Origin: JAFALK01 sp036500605
GTDB lineage: Bacteria; Pseudomonadota; Gammaproteobacteria; Burkholderiales; Burkholderiaceae_C
Direction: 5' to 3'
Assembly (NCBI GenBank): GCA_036500605.1
Contig: DASYBU010000029.1
Location: forward strand, 1 to 64,000
DNA: 64,000 bases
Part shown: positions 6,567-16,192 of the stretch, one piece after another
Layout of the letters: each line of letters opens with the position of its first letter
How positions within the stretch are numbered: position 1 is the first letter of the stretch
The notes under the pieces: generated by a model
Told to the model about the DNA's origin: nothing
The model's database searches: none
Seen by the model: the letters and a program-made list of their open reading frames with translations, nothing else
Program-made: the position numbers and the translations under genes

Positions 6567-8375
6567 CTAACTCTCGATGTCCACGTACTCCCAGAATCGC
6601 GTGCCGAAGGCCGGGCGGCGGTAGCCGTGGACATGGGGCCAGACCAGATCGGTGACGATGCGGTGCGTGCGGTAGCGGTAGGGCATGTAGGCCGCGCACA
6701 GGGCCTGCGCGCGGCGCAATTGCTCCAGCCGCTCGGGGCCGTCGGGCAGGCGTTGCAGCGCGCGGTAGGCGTCGTCAAACGCAGCGAGCCTGAAATGCGC
6801 GAGGCCCTGGCCGCCGGCCGCGGGGCCGAAGCACATCTCAAGACCATCCTGCACATCGGGCGTGGTGGAGTTGAGGCTGACCAGCCACATCATCAGCCGG
6901 CCGGCGCGCGCGGACTTGAGGTTCTCGGGCCATTGCGAACTGCTGACCTGCAGGCGCAGGCCGAGACGGCGCATATCGCGGTCCCACAGCTCGTCGTAGG
7001 GGCGCGAGCGCGCATCGGGCTGCGTGGCGTATTGCAGCACCAGCGGGCTGCCGTCGGGCATCTCGCGCCAGCCGTCGCCGTCGCGGTCGAGGTAGCCGTA
7101 GATGTCGAGCAGGGCCTTGGCGCGCGCCACGTCGTACTCGCTGTTCTCGCTCTTGTAATGCGGGTCGTAGCCCCAGTTGCCAGGCGCCACGACCGATTGC
7201 GCGGGGATGGCCTGGTGGTGGCGCACTTCGCGGATCTCGGCGCCGACATCGGTGCCCAGCGAGATGGCACGGCGCAGCGCCACCTTGTCGGGCGTGTAGC
7301 CGCCGATCACCGGGTCGTCCATGTTGAACATGGCCATCGTGCGGTCGGCCGCCGGCACGCTGTAGCTGCGCAGTTGGCGGCGCACCAGGCCCGGCGCGAG
7401 CTTGCCGTGCGGGATGGCGAAGTCGGCGTATTCCTCGGGCAGCAGGTAGAGCAGGTCGAACTCGCGGTTCATGAAGGACAGCCAGCGCGGCTGCGGCGAC
7501 TCGATGATGCTGATCTCGACCGCATCGAGCATCGGCAGGCGCCGGCCCTTGAAGCGCGCGAGCAGGGCCTGGCCTTCAACATCACCGGCGGCGGGCTCGG
7601 CGTCGTAGAACAGCTCGCGGAAGTTCTCGTTGCGCACGAGGCGCATCTGGCTCGAACGGCGCCAGCTCTCAAGCCTGAAAGGGCCGGTGCCGACGGGGTG
7701 CTCCATGATCGCGTCGCCATAGGCCTCGATCACCTCGCGCGCCACCGCGCCGAACACATCGCTGCCGGTCAGCTTGTAGAGAAAACGCGGCCGCGCTTCT
7801 TCAAGCCGGAACTGCAAGGTGTAGCGGTCGAGCGCGCGCAGGCCTTCGACCGGCTTGTCGTAATCAAAAGGCTGCTTGTGCTTGAGCGCCGCCTCACGCA
7901 GCGCCTGCAGGCCGAGGATCTTGTCTTCGGCGATGTTGGAGTAGAGCGGGCTCTTGACCTTGGGATCGAAGAAGCGCTTGTAGCTGAAGACAAAGTCATC
8001 GGCGACGAGCTCCCGCTTCTTGCTGCCGAAGGCCGCGTCATCGGCAAAGAAGATGCCGGGCTGCAGCCGCACGGTCCAGGTCTTGAAGTCTTCCGAGACC
8101 TCGGGCAGGCCCACTGTCACATTGGGCTTGACCAGGAAGGGCCGCGCGAGATGGTCGTAGCGGTAGAGCGAATCGAAGATGTGGCCGGTGATGATGCGCG
8201 AGTAGAGGTCGCTGAGCTGCGGCGGATCGAAACCGGTCTCGGCGACGAGGAAGGCGTAGCGCAGCGTTTTCTGCGCGGTGTTCGGCCCGGTGTTCGGCAC
8301 CACGGTCTGCGCACTCAACGGTGCGGCCATCAAGGCCGCGGGCGCGGCGAGCAGATCGCGGCGCTTCATCATCAT
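6567..8375 (-). CDS. ABC transporter substrate-binding protein (SBP family 5), paralog 1 of 4
   Basis: 602 residues, periplasmic. The N-terminus has a twin-arginine-type signal (KRRDLLAAPAALMAAP, cut near residue 22). The body carries the peptide/nickel-binding protein pattern: LRYAFLVAETGFDPPQLSD near 38, VGTGPFRLESWRRSS near 225, and the strongly conserved YGYLDRDGDGWREMPDGSP near 430. It ends in FWEYVDIES. It is the last of four tandem paralogs, two bases after the stop of the previous one, opposite to the permease/ATPase genes at 14051-17893. The ligand is probably a peptide or similar, not determinable here. Three ATG codons stand at the start; the first is given. Confidence 0.93.
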   Translation of the reverse strand: MMMKRRDLLAAPAALMAAPLSAQTVVPNTGPNTAQKTLRYAFLVAETGFDPPQLSDLYSRIITGHIFDSLYRYDHLARPFLVKPNVTVGLPEVSEDFKTWTVRLQPGIFFADDAAFGSKKRELVADDFVFSYKRFFDPKVKSPLYSNIAEDKILGLQALREAALKHKQPFDYDKPVEGLRALDRYTLQFRLEEARPRFLYKLTGSDVFGAVAREVIEAYGDAIMEHPVGTGPFRLESWRRSSQMRLVRNENFRELFYDAEPAAGDVEGQALLARFKGRRLPMLDAVEISIIESPQPRWLSFMNREFDLLYLLPEEYADFAIPHGKLAPGLVRRQLRSYSVPAADRTMAMFNMDDPVIGGYTPDKVALRRAISLGTDVGAEIREVRHHQAIPAQSVVAPGNWGYDPHYKSENSEYDVARAKALLDIYGYLDRDGDGWREMPDGSPLVLQYATQPDARSRPYDELWDRDMRRLGLRLQVSSSQWPENLKSARAGRLMMWLVSLNSTTPDVQDGLEMCFGPAAGGQGLAHFRLAAFDDAYRALQRLPDGPERLEQLRRAQALCAAYMPYRYRTHRIVTDLVWPHVHGYRRPAFGTRFWEYVDIES

Positions 8376-8377
8376 CG

Positions 8378-10222
8378 TCAGGCTTTACTGCTGCTGTGCG
8401 CCTCGACGTCCACGTAGTCCCACCAGTTCACCCACAGCGGCGTGCGGCGGTAGCCGACCACCTCCTGACGCGCCATGTCGGTGACGAAGCGGTGGCCGCG
8501 GAACTTGCACGGCATATAGGCGATCGAGATGCGCCGCGCCTGCTGCATCGCCGCCAGGCGTTCGGGGCCATCGGGCAGCTCGGCGCAGCGCTTGAACAAC
8601 TCGTCATAGGCCGGCAGCGAGAACTGCGCCTGGTTGTAGCTGCCGATCATGGCGGTGGCCAGGTTCATCATGGCGTCCTGACCGTCCGGTAGCGAGCCGC
8701 TGTTGGCCAGCGACCAGATCTGATAGTTGCCCGCCGTGATGGCCTTGTAGTTGTCGGGCCACTGGCCCGTCTTGAACGTCACCTTCAAGCCCACGGCCGC
8801 CATGTTCTTCTGCCACAGGCTGTCGATCTGACGCTGGGTCTGGGCGGGAATAGTGAGGCTCTCCAGCACCAGCGGGCTGCCGTCGGGCAACTCGCGCCAG
8901 CCATCGCCGTCGCGATCCACGTAACCGTAAAGATCGAGCAGCGCCTTGGCGCGCGCCGGATCGAAATCGCTCATCTCGGTCTTGATCTGCGGGTCGTAGC
9001 CGTAGGTGTAGGGCAGGAACAGCGACTGCGCGGGGATCGCCTGGCCGCGCCGCAGCGTGTTGATCTCCGAGTAGATGTCGGTCGCCAGCCCGATCGCGCG
9101 GCGCAGCGCCACCTTGTCGGCCGTGTAGCCGCCGAGCACCGGATCCTTCATGTTGAAGATCGTGTAGATCGCGTCCGAGCTCAGCGCGCGATAAGCCTGG
9201 ATGCCCTGGCGCTTGAGCCCCGGCGCCAGCTGGTTGTGCGGCATGTACTGCGTGATGTAGGCCTCCGGAAAACGCTCCAGGAAGTTCTGCTGCCCGCTCA
9301 GGAAGGCCAGCCAGCGCGGCTGGTCTTCTTCAATGATGCTGACCTCCACGCGATCCACCATCGGCAGGCGCCGGCCCTTGAAACGGGCCAGCAGCGCCTG
9401 GCCTTCGGCGTCGTCCGGCGCGGGCTGCACCTCCTGCTCGTAAAAGCGCTCGCGGTGCCGCGGGTTGCGCTCCAGCGCGATCAGCGAACTGCGGCGCCAT
9501 TCCTTCAGCATGAAGGGGCCGGTGCCGACCGGATGGTCGCCGCTGCGGCCCGGATAGGCCTCGATCACTTCGCGTGCCACCGCGCCGTAGAGGTCGGTCT
9601 GCGCAAAGGTGTAGATCAGCCGCGGGCGCGCCTCATGCACCTTGAACTGCAGGGTGTAGCGGTCCAGCGCGCGCAGGCCTTCGATCGGCTTGTCGTAGTC
9701 GAAATCGGCCTTGCTGGCGCGCAGCGAGTCGCGGTATTCCTTCAGGCCGATCAGGCCGACGTCTTCGAGCTCGCCCCAGCTGGTGGAGTTGACCTTGGGA
9801 TCGGCGATGCGCTTGAAGCTGTAGACATAGTCCTCGGCCACCAGCTCGCGCGCCTTGCCCGTGAAGGCCGGATCATCGGCAAACAGGGTGCCGGGCTTGA
9901 GACGCACGGTCCAGGTCTTGAAGTCCTCGCTGTGCTCGGGCAGCGCGGCGGCGGTCAGCGGCTTGAGCTGCGGCGGACGGGCCAGGTAGTCGTAGCTGTA
10001 AAGCCCTTCGATGATGTGGCCGATGACGATGCGCGAGTACAGGTCGGTGACCTGCGCCGGATCGAAGGTCGTCTCGGCCACGCGGAAGGCGTAGCGCAGC
10101 ACTTTCTGGTCGGTGGGCGTGGCGGTGGTGCTGGCGGTGCTAACGCCCGGCATCAGCGCAAGCCCGGCGGTCGAGGCGGTGGCCGCCTGTGCAGCTTTCA
10201 GGAGGGTGCGTCGCTTCATCAT
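8378..10222 (-). CDS. ABC transporter substrate-binding protein (SBP family 5), paralog 2 of 4
   Basis: 614 residues from ATG 10222. A longer frame extends upstream, but it only reads through the preceding paralog. The N-terminus KRRTLLKAAQAATAS is a twin-arginine-type signal. The body shares the paralog signature: LRYAFRVAETTFDPAQVTD, GTGPFMLKEWRRSS, YGYVDRDGDGWRELPDGSP, and the end WVNWWDYVDVEA. The start overlaps the stop of paralog 3 (ATGATGA, bases 10219-10222), so the two are translationally coupled. The C-terminus differs most from its sisters, which may reflect ligand or docking differences. Confidence 0.93.
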   Translation of the reverse strand: MMKRRTLLKAAQAATASTAGLALMPGVSTASTTATPTDQKVLRYAFRVAETTFDPAQVTDLYSRIVIGHIIEGLYSYDYLARPPQLKPLTAAALPEHSEDFKTWTVRLKPGTLFADDPAFTGKARELVAEDYVYSFKRIADPKVNSTSWGELEDVGLIGLKEYRDSLRASKADFDYDKPIEGLRALDRYTLQFKVHEARPRLIYTFAQTDLYGAVAREVIEAYPGRSGDHPVGTGPFMLKEWRRSSLIALERNPRHRERFYEQEVQPAPDDAEGQALLARFKGRRLPMVDRVEVSIIEEDQPRWLAFLSGQQNFLERFPEAYITQYMPHNQLAPGLKRQGIQAYRALSSDAIYTIFNMKDPVLGGYTADKVALRRAIGLATDIYSEINTLRRGQAIPAQSLFLPYTYGYDPQIKTEMSDFDPARAKALLDLYGYVDRDGDGWRELPDGSPLVLESLTIPAQTQRQIDSLWQKNMAAVGLKVTFKTGQWPDNYKAITAGNYQIWSLANSGSLPDGQDAMMNLATAMIGSYNQAQFSLPAYDELFKRCAELPDGPERLAAMQQARRISIAYMPCKFRGHRFVTDMARQEVVGYRRTPLWVNWWDYVDVEAHSSSKA

Positions 10223-12054
10223 GATGATTGGCTGCTGTGCCGGCGGGTTTCGTCGATGTCGGCATATTCCCACCAATTGAGCCAGAAGGGGCCGCGGCGG
10301 AAACCCTGCAGCTGCGGCCAGGCCAGATCGGTGATGTAGCGGTGCAGGCGGTGCTTGTAGGGCATGTAGGCCACGGCCAGCAGTTCGGACTGGTGGAACA
10401 GCGCGGCGCGCTCCGGGCCATCGGGCAGCAACGCCGTGCGATCGAAGATCTTGTCCATCGCCGGCAGGCTGAAGCGCGCGTAGTTGTAGGTGCCGATGTG
10501 GCTGGTCGTATAGGCGGCCAGCAGGTCCTGCGCGTCGGCCATCGAGGCCGAGCCGCCCAGCGACCAGAGCTGGAAATTGCCGGCGCGCATGGCCTTCAGG
10601 TTGTCGGGCCACTGGCCGACCTTGAAGCGCAGGCGCACGCCGATGGCGGCGAGGTTCTTCTGGTAGAGCTCGTCGCACTGGCGCTGGAAGGCGTCGGGCG
10701 TGGTGAGGCTCTCGATCACGAGCGGGCTGCCGTCGGGGCGCTCGCGCCAGCCGTCGCCATCGCGGTCGACATAGCCGTAGAGATCGAGCAGGGCCCGCGC
10801 ACGCGCCGGGTCGTACTCGCTCATCTCGCTCTTGAACTGCGGCTCGTAGCTGCTGGTCTCGGGAACGATATAGCCCTGCGCCAGCAAGCCCTGGCCGCGC
10901 CGCACGGTCTTGATCTCGCGCGGGCTGTCGATGGCGAGGGCGAAGGCGCGGCGCAGCGCGACCCGCTCGGGCGTGTAGCCGCCGACCACCGGGTCTTCCA
11001 TGTTGAAGGCGTGATAGACGCTGTCCGGCGCCGGCACATGGAAGGCCTGCACGCCCTTGCGGGCCAGTTTCGGCGCGAGCTTGCCGGCGGGCAGCGCCTC
11101 GGTGATGAAGTCCTCGGGCGTCTTCTCCATGAAGTCGAACTGCCCGTCGAGGAAGGACAGCCAGCGCGGCTGTGTCTCCTGGATGATGGCGATCTCCACG
11201 CGGTCGATCATCGGCAGGCGCCGATCCTTGAAGCGCGCGAGCAGGGCCTGCCCTTCGGCGTCATCGGGCGCGGGATGGACCTCGTCGCGGTAGTAGCGCT
11301 CGCGGTAGCCGGGGTTGCGCACCAGCACCATCTGCGAGCTGCGCCGCCAGTCCTTGAGCATGAAGGGGCCAGTGCCGACGGGGTGGTCTGAGGTGGCATC
11401 CGGGTACGCCTCGATCACCTCGCGCGCGACCACGCCGTAAAGATCGCTCTGCGCGAGGATCTGCAGCATGCGCGGCCGGGTCTCGTCGAGCACGATGCGC
11501 AGCGTGTAGCGGTCAAGGGCGCGCAGGCCTTCGATGGGGTGGGCGTAGTCGAAGCGGGCGGCGCCGCCCGAACCTGGAGCTTCGCGCACGGAATCGCGGT
11601 ACTTCTTGAGGCCGACGAGCCCGAGGCTCTCAAGCTCGTCCCAGCTTGGCGAGATGGTGGCCGGATCGGCGATGCGCTTCAGGCTGTAGACAAAATCCTC
11701 CGCCACGACTTCACGCTTGCTGCCCTTGAAAGCCGGGTCGTCGGCAAAGAACACGCCGGGGCGGATATGAAAAGTCCAGACCCGGAAATCCTCGGACACC
11801 TCGGGCAGCGCGGCCGCCAGCACCGGCTTGATTGTGGCGGGCCGGGCCAGGTGGTCGTAGCCGACCAGGCCTTCGAACATGTGCGAGGTGATGATGCGCG
11901 AGTAGATGTCGGTGATCTTGGCGGGGTCGAACCCGGTCTCGGCGACCTTGAAGGCATAACTGATCGTCTTGACGGGCTCGGCCGCAGCCGTTCCCGCCGC
12001 GCCGACCGCAAGCGCCGCCGCGCTCGTGCCCAGGAATGAGCGGCGTTTCATCAT
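10219..12054 (-). CDS. ABC transporter substrate-binding protein (SBP family 5), paralog 3 of 4
   Basis: 611 residues with a twin-arginine-type signal KRRSFLGTSAAALAVG and cleavage near TAAAEP (about 25). Family landmarks are YAFKVAETGFDPAKITD, GTGPFMLKDWRRSS, YGYVDRDGDGWRERPDGSP and the terminal FWLNWWEYADIDE. A short insert, EAPGSGGAARFD (about 157-168), is absent from paralogs 1 and 2. The start overlaps the stop of paralog 4 by four bases. Tat export would mean folding in the cytoplasm, possibly with ligand or metal; the signal could also be used by Sec. Confidence 0.93.
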   Translation of the reverse strand: MMKRRSFLGTSAAALAVGAAGTAAAEPVKTISYAFKVAETGFDPAKITDIYSRIITSHMFEGLVGYDHLARPATIKPVLAAALPEVSEDFRVWTFHIRPGVFFADDPAFKGSKREVVAEDFVYSLKRIADPATISPSWDELESLGLVGLKKYRDSVREAPGSGGAARFDYAHPIEGLRALDRYTLRIVLDETRPRMLQILAQSDLYGVVAREVIEAYPDATSDHPVGTGPFMLKDWRRSSQMVLVRNPGYRERYYRDEVHPAPDDAEGQALLARFKDRRLPMIDRVEIAIIQETQPRWLSFLDGQFDFMEKTPEDFITEALPAGKLAPKLARKGVQAFHVPAPDSVYHAFNMEDPVVGGYTPERVALRRAFALAIDSPREIKTVRRGQGLLAQGYIVPETSSYEPQFKSEMSEYDPARARALLDLYGYVDRDGDGWRERPDGSPLVIESLTTPDAFQRQCDELYQKNLAAIGVRLRFKVGQWPDNLKAMRAGNFQLWSLGGSASMADAQDLLAAYTTSHIGTYNYARFSLPAMDKIFDRTALLPDGPERAALFHQSELLAVAYMPYKHRLHRYITDLAWPQLQGFRRGPFWLNWWEYADIDETRRHSSQSS

Positions 12055-13865
12055 GACTTGCCCTTGCGCTGCGCCTGCGCGTCGATGTCGACGTAGGTCC
12101 AGAAATCGCGCTGGTAGTTGTTGCGATCAAAGCCATGCAGCCACGGTTGGACCATGTCGGTGAAGATGCGCATCACCTCGACCTTGTAGGGCATCTGCGC
12201 GATCAGCACGGCCTGCGCCTGGCGCATCAGGGCCAGGCGTTCGGGCCCGTCCGGCAGCTCGTGCTGCTGCTCGAACAGCGCGTTGTAGGCGGGCAGGTTG
12301 AAGCGGGCCTTGTTGGAAAAGCTCGGGCCATAGGCCAGGGCCAGCAGGTTTTCGCCATCGGGCACGTCGGCGCTCCAGCCCATGCTCCACATCATCAGCT
12401 TGCCGGCATTGGCGGCCTTGAGGTTGTCGGGCCACTTGGCGATCTTGAAGCGGATGCGCACGCCGAGCGCGTCCATGTTCTTCTGCCAGAGCTCGACCAG
12501 CTGGCGGTTGGCGTCGTCGGGCTGCGTCGCGTATTCAAGCGCCAGGGCGCTGCCATCGGGCTGATCGCGCCAGCCGTCGCCGTCGCGGTCGACATAGCCG
12601 TACAGATCGAGCAGGGCCTTGGCGCGGGCCAGGTCGAACTCGCTGTTCTCGCTCTTGAAATCGGGATCGAAGCCGGTGATGCCCTGCGAGATGATGCCCT
12701 GCGCGGGCACGGCCTGGTCGCGGCGCACGAGGCGCACCTGCTTGCCCAGATCGGTGGCCAAGCTGATCGCGCGGCGCAGCGCCACATGCTGCGCGTCATA
12801 ACCGCCGACCATCGGGTCCTGCATGTTGAAGAAGCTCATCGTCACGTCGTTGCGCGAGTAGCGCACGGCGCGCATGCCGTGCTTGACGTAACCCGGCCCC
12901 AGGCGACCATGCGGCACGACCTTGGGCGCGAAATCGTTCGGCACTTCCTCGATCAGGTCGAACTCGCCGTTCAGGAAGGACAGCCAGCGCGGCTGGTTCT
13001 CCTCGATCACCGCCACCTCCACGCGGTCGATCATCGGCAGGCGCTTGCCCTGCAAAGCCTTGACCTGCGCGGCCAGCGCGGGGTTGTTGGCCGGCGGCGC
13101 TTCGTCGTAATAGAGCTCGCGGAAGTTGGGATTCTTCTCGAACACCAGCCGCGAGGAACGCCGCCACTCCACCAGGCGCCAGGCATTGGTGCCGACCGGG
13201 TGGGCCATGATGTTGTCGCCGTACTGCTCGACCACCTCGCGCGCCACCAGGCTCAGCATCGGGTCGGCGAAATAGATGCCCAGGCGCGGCTCGGGGTGGC
13301 CGGTGCGCAGCTCCACGGTGTAGCGGTCCAGCAGCTTGAGGCCTTCGAGCGGGCGGTCATAGTCGAACGGCTTCTTGCTCGCCAGCGTTTCCTTGCGCTG
13401 CGCGTTCAGGCCCAGCAGGTCCATGCCTTCGAGCTTGAACAGGTGGCCGCTCTTGCTGCGCGGGTCGAAGTGGCGCTTGATCGTGTAGATCAGGTCGGCG
13501 CCGGTCAGCTCGCGCTTTTTGCCGCCGAAGGCCGGATCGTCGGCAAAGTAGATGCCCGGCTTGATGCGAAAGATGAAGCGCGTGTAGTTGTCACTGGCTT
13601 CGGGCAGGCCCGTGGTCACGCTGGGCATGAGCTTGAGCGGGCGGGCCAGGTAGTCGTAGCGCAGCGGCGTGTCGAAGATGTTGCCGAGCATGTCGCGCGA
13701 GTATTTGTCGGTCACCTGCACGGGGTCGAAGCCGGTTTCGGCCACGCGCATGGCGTAGCGCAGGACTTTCTCGGGCGGCTGCTGCGGCGCCTCGGCGGCC
13801 AGGCACAGCGGCGGCGCGGCCAGGACCAGAAAGAGCGCTAACGCTCTGCGTGTGAGGACTCGCAT
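12051..13865 (-). CDS. ABC transporter substrate-binding protein (SBP family 5), paralog 4 of 4
   Basis: 604 residues from ATG 13865; an in-frame GTG at 13871 is possible. Its signal peptide (MRVLTRRALALFLVLAAP, cut after LCLAAEA) looks like an ordinary Sec signal with a long hydrophobic core, unlike the three downstream sisters. Landmarks are LRYAMRVAETGFDPVQVTD, VGTNAWRLVEWRRSS, YGYVDRDGDGWRDQPDGS and FWTYVDIDAQ. It is the promoter-proximal gene of the four-gene minus operon. The 185-base gap to the divergent permease gene should hold both promoters, and contains a tandem GACTTCAGAG repeat (about 13879-13899). Confidence 0.93.
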   Translation of the reverse strand: MRVLTRRALALFLVLAAPPLCLAAEAPQQPPEKVLRYAMRVAETGFDPVQVTDKYSRDMLGNIFDTPLRYDYLARPLKLMPSVTTGLPEASDNYTRFIFRIKPGIYFADDPAFGGKKRELTGADLIYTIKRHFDPRSKSGHLFKLEGMDLLGLNAQRKETLASKKPFDYDRPLEGLKLLDRYTVELRTGHPEPRLGIYFADPMLSLVAREVVEQYGDNIMAHPVGTNAWRLVEWRRSSRLVFEKNPNFRELYYDEAPPANNPALAAQVKALQGKRLPMIDRVEVAVIEENQPRWLSFLNGEFDLIEEVPNDFAPKVVPHGRLGPGYVKHGMRAVRYSRNDVTMSFFNMQDPMVGGYDAQHVALRRAISLATDLGKQVRLVRRDQAVPAQGIISQGITGFDPDFKSENSEFDLARAKALLDLYGYVDRDGDGWRDQPDGSALALEYATQPDDANRQLVELWQKNMDALGVRIRFKIAKWPDNLKAANAGKLMMWSMGWSADVPDGENLLALAYGPSFSNKARFNLPAYNALFEQQHELPDGPERLALMRQAQAVLIAQMPYKVEVMRIFTDMVQPWLHGFDRNNYQRDFWTYVDIDAQAQRKGKS

Positions 13866-14050
13866 GAACACCCGTTCGACTTCAGAGGACTTCAGAGTCG
13901 CGGATTGTCGCCGCTGAAATCATGGGCACCGCCGGGATCGACCCAGGGCAAATGCGGGTGAACCCGGAGGGCAAAGCCTTTTAGACTCGCGCCTTGCCCC
14001 GGCCATCCCGGGCCACCCCTAATGCGACGTTTGCACGGAGTCCCCACAAG

Positions 14051-14989
14051 ATGGCGGCGTATGTAATCCGGCGCCTGTGGCAAATGATTCCCACCTTGCT
14101 GGGCGTCGTGCTGCTGGTGTTCTTCCTCTTCAAATACTTCGGCTCCGATCCGGCCGTCGTGCTCGCGGGTCAGAACGCCAGCCCCGACCAGATCGCCGCC
14201 ATCCGCGAGCAACTGGGCCTGAGCCAGCCGACCTACGTCCAGCTCGGCATTTTTCTCAAGCAGATCGTCACGTTCAACTGGGGCAACAGCTGGGCCACGC
14301 ACGAGTCGATCGCGCATCTGTTCGCCACGCGCCTGCCGGCCACGCTGACGGTGATGCTGCCGATCCTGATCCTGCAGACCGTGCTGGCCGTGCCGTTTGC
14401 GATGCTGGTGGCATACAAGCGCGGCCATTGGCTCGATCGCACGGTGATGGTGGGCACGACGCTGATGGTCTCGGTCTCGCTGCTGGTCTATGTGATCCTG
14501 TTCCAGTACGTGTTCGCCTTCCGCCTGGGCCTGTTCCCGGTGCAGGGCTGGAGCAACAGCTTCTGGACCAATCTGTTCACGTACTCGATGCTGCCGGTGA
14601 TTGTGCAGACGGTGGTGGCGCTGGCGCCGTACACGCGGCTGTACCGCACTTTCTTCCTCGACGAGATCGGCCAGGACTATGTCCGCACGGCGCGCGCCAA
14701 GGGCCTGTCGGAGCGCACGATCATGTTCAAGCATGTGCTGCGCAACGCGATGGTCCCGATCATGACCAACATCTCGGTCTCGCTGCCGGGTGTGCTGGTG
14801 GGCTCCTTCCTGCTCGAATATTTCTTCTCGATCCCGGGCCTGGGGCGCGAGATCCTGCTGGCGGTGAACCGCAGCGACTACCCGGTCATCCAGGCCTTCG
14901 CGATCTACATCGCGGCGCTGACGATGGTGATCAATCTGGTGACCGACATCCTCTACAAGATGGTCGATCCGCGCGTGGTGCTCAAGTAA
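14051..14989 (+). CDS. Oligopeptide-type ABC transporter permease (DppB/OppB family)
   Basis: 312 residues, an inner-membrane channel subunit with six predicted helices. The first helix (MAAYVIRRLWQMIPTLLGVV) and the coupling-helix EAA-like motif (DYVRTARAKGLSERTIMFKH, about 213-232) are typical. The frame is open upstream to 13994, but ATG 14051 gives the standard family N-terminus and a GGAG lies about ten bases before it. It is followed with no gap by the second permease. It is divergent from the binding-protein operon. Confidence 0.95.
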   Translation: MAAYVIRRLWQMIPTLLGVVLLVFFLFKYFGSDPAVVLAGQNASPDQIAAIREQLGLSQPTYVQLGIFLKQIVTFNWGNSWATHESIAHLFATRLPATLTVMLPILILQTVLAVPFAMLVAYKRGHWLDRTVMVGTTLMVSVSLLVYVILFQYVFAFRLGLFPVQGWSNSFWTNLFTYSMLPVIVQTVVALAPYTRLYRTFFLDEIGQDYVRTARAKGLSERTIMFKHVLRNAMVPIMTNISVSLPGVLVGSFLLEYFFSIPGLGREILLAVNRSDYPVIQAFAIYIAALTMVINLVTDILYKMVDPRVVLK

Positions 14990-16036
14990 ATGAATACAGC
15001 CGTCATGACAACAAGCGTGAAGGCCCCGCGCGGCCAGGGCGTGTGGGCCGCCGCCTGGCGCCGCCTGCGCGCCGACAAGGTCGGCATGGGGTCGATGGTG
15101 GTGGTGGGCCTGTCGCTGCTGGTGGTGCTGGCCACGGGCCTCGGCCTGATCGCCTCCGACTGGCAGAACGAAGTGGCAGTGCCGAACGCGCCGCCGAGCT
15201 TCATGGGCCCGGCCCCGGCCGAAGCCACCGGCACGATCGCCGAGCCCAAGGGTCCGAACGTCGATCTCTCCGACATCGACCCGCTCGCGCCCAAGTACAA
15301 GGAATGGGCCGAGCGCGCCAAGCAGTACAAGACGGTCGAGCATCCGAAGGACGAGACGCGCTTCTTCGGCGCGGATCGCCTGGGTCGTGATGTGTTCGCG
15401 AAGGCGCTCAAGGGCGCCGAGGTATCGATCTCGGTGGGCCTGATGTCGGCGCTGGTCGCCACGCTGATCGGCACGGTGCTCGGTGCGATCTCGGGCTTCT
15501 ACGGCGGCAAGGTGGGCGACTTCCTCGAGTGGCTCTACAACGTCTTCACGGCGATGCCCGACATCCTGCTGATCTTCGCCTTCGCGGTGGTGTTCGGGCG
15601 CGGCGTGCTGTCGGTGGTGATGATCCTGGCGCTGACCGGTTGGACGGGCATCTACCGCCTGATCCGAGCGGAGTTCATGAAGCATTCGGTACGCGAGTAC
15701 GTACGCTCGGCCGAGGCCATCGGCGCCTCGCGGCTCTCGCGCATGTTCAAGCACATCCTGCCCAACGTCTCGCACGTGGCGCTGGTGCAGTTGTCGCTGC
15801 ATGTGGTGGGTTTCATCAAGAGCGAAGTGATCCTGTCTTACCTCGGTCTTGGCGTGCGCGTCGATCAGGTCAGCTGGGGCACGATGCTGTCGGAATCCCA
15901 GGCCGAACTGATCCTCGGCTATTGGTGGCAGCTCGTGGCCGTGACCGCCATGATGGCCGTCTTCGTGACCGCGTTCTCGCTGTTCACGGATACGTTGCGC
16001 GATGCGCTTGATCCCAAGTTGCGCGGTCTGGAATGA
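14990..16036 (+). CDS. Oligopeptide-type ABC transporter permease (DppC/OppC family)
   Basis: 348 residues. The cytoplasmic N-terminal RRLRADKVGMGSMVVVG leads into the first helix (about 34-55). A periplasmic insert (about 57-120) precedes the five-helix core, with the motif RFFGADRLGRDVFAKALKGA (about 121-140) and the EAA-like loop REYVRSAEAIGASRLSRMFK (about 231-250). ATG directly follows the TAA of the first permease. The 156 bases after its stop contain hairpin element copy 3 before the ATPase gene. Confidence 0.95.
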   Translation: MNTAVMTTSVKAPRGQGVWAAAWRRLRADKVGMGSMVVVGLSLLVVLATGLGLIASDWQNEVAVPNAPPSFMGPAPAEATGTIAEPKGPNVDLSDIDPLAPKYKEWAERAKQYKTVEHPKDETRFFGADRLGRDVFAKALKGAEVSISVGLMSALVATLIGTVLGAISGFYGGKVGDFLEWLYNVFTAMPDILLIFAFAVVFGRGVLSVVMILALTGWTGIYRLIRAEFMKHSVREYVRSAEAIGASRLSRMFKHILPNVSHVALVQLSLHVVGFIKSEVILSYLGLGVRVDQVSWGTMLSESQAELILGYWWQLVAVTAMMAVFVTAFSLFTDTLRDALDPKLRGLE

Positions 16037-16056
16037 CTTCAGCGATTGTGGTGGCC

Positions 16057-16130
16057 AGCCGGAGCGTCCCTGGCCCTAACGACCTCCGAACCCGCTTATG
16101 TCGGCCGTTAGGGCCAGGAACACTCCGGCT
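16057..16130 (-). repeat. Structured hairpin element, copy 3
   Basis: Minus-strand reading gives a 25-bp stem with no mismatch and two U-G wobbles, and the identical 24-nt loop (16082-16105). The upper stem is TGGCCCTAACG: compared with copy 2 one C-G pair has become G-C, a compensatory change. The outer stem AGCCGGAG/CTCCGGCT also pairs fully, repairing the one mismatch of copy 2. It lies between the permease stop (16036) and the ATPase start (16193), antisense to the operon by the wobble-pair criterion. Confidence 0.85.
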
Positions 16131-16192
16131 TGTTCCGGCAGTGGTTTCTTGCGTCGAGAAATTTCGTCTCTTTTCGAATTGAGGCCGTAGCT

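Noticed and set aside
13892..15802. 636-codon minus-strand open frame opposite the permeases
   Set aside because: Composition (His, Arg, Gln, Asp rich) is that of an antisense shadow of high-GC coding DNA, and the plus-strand permeases are certain.
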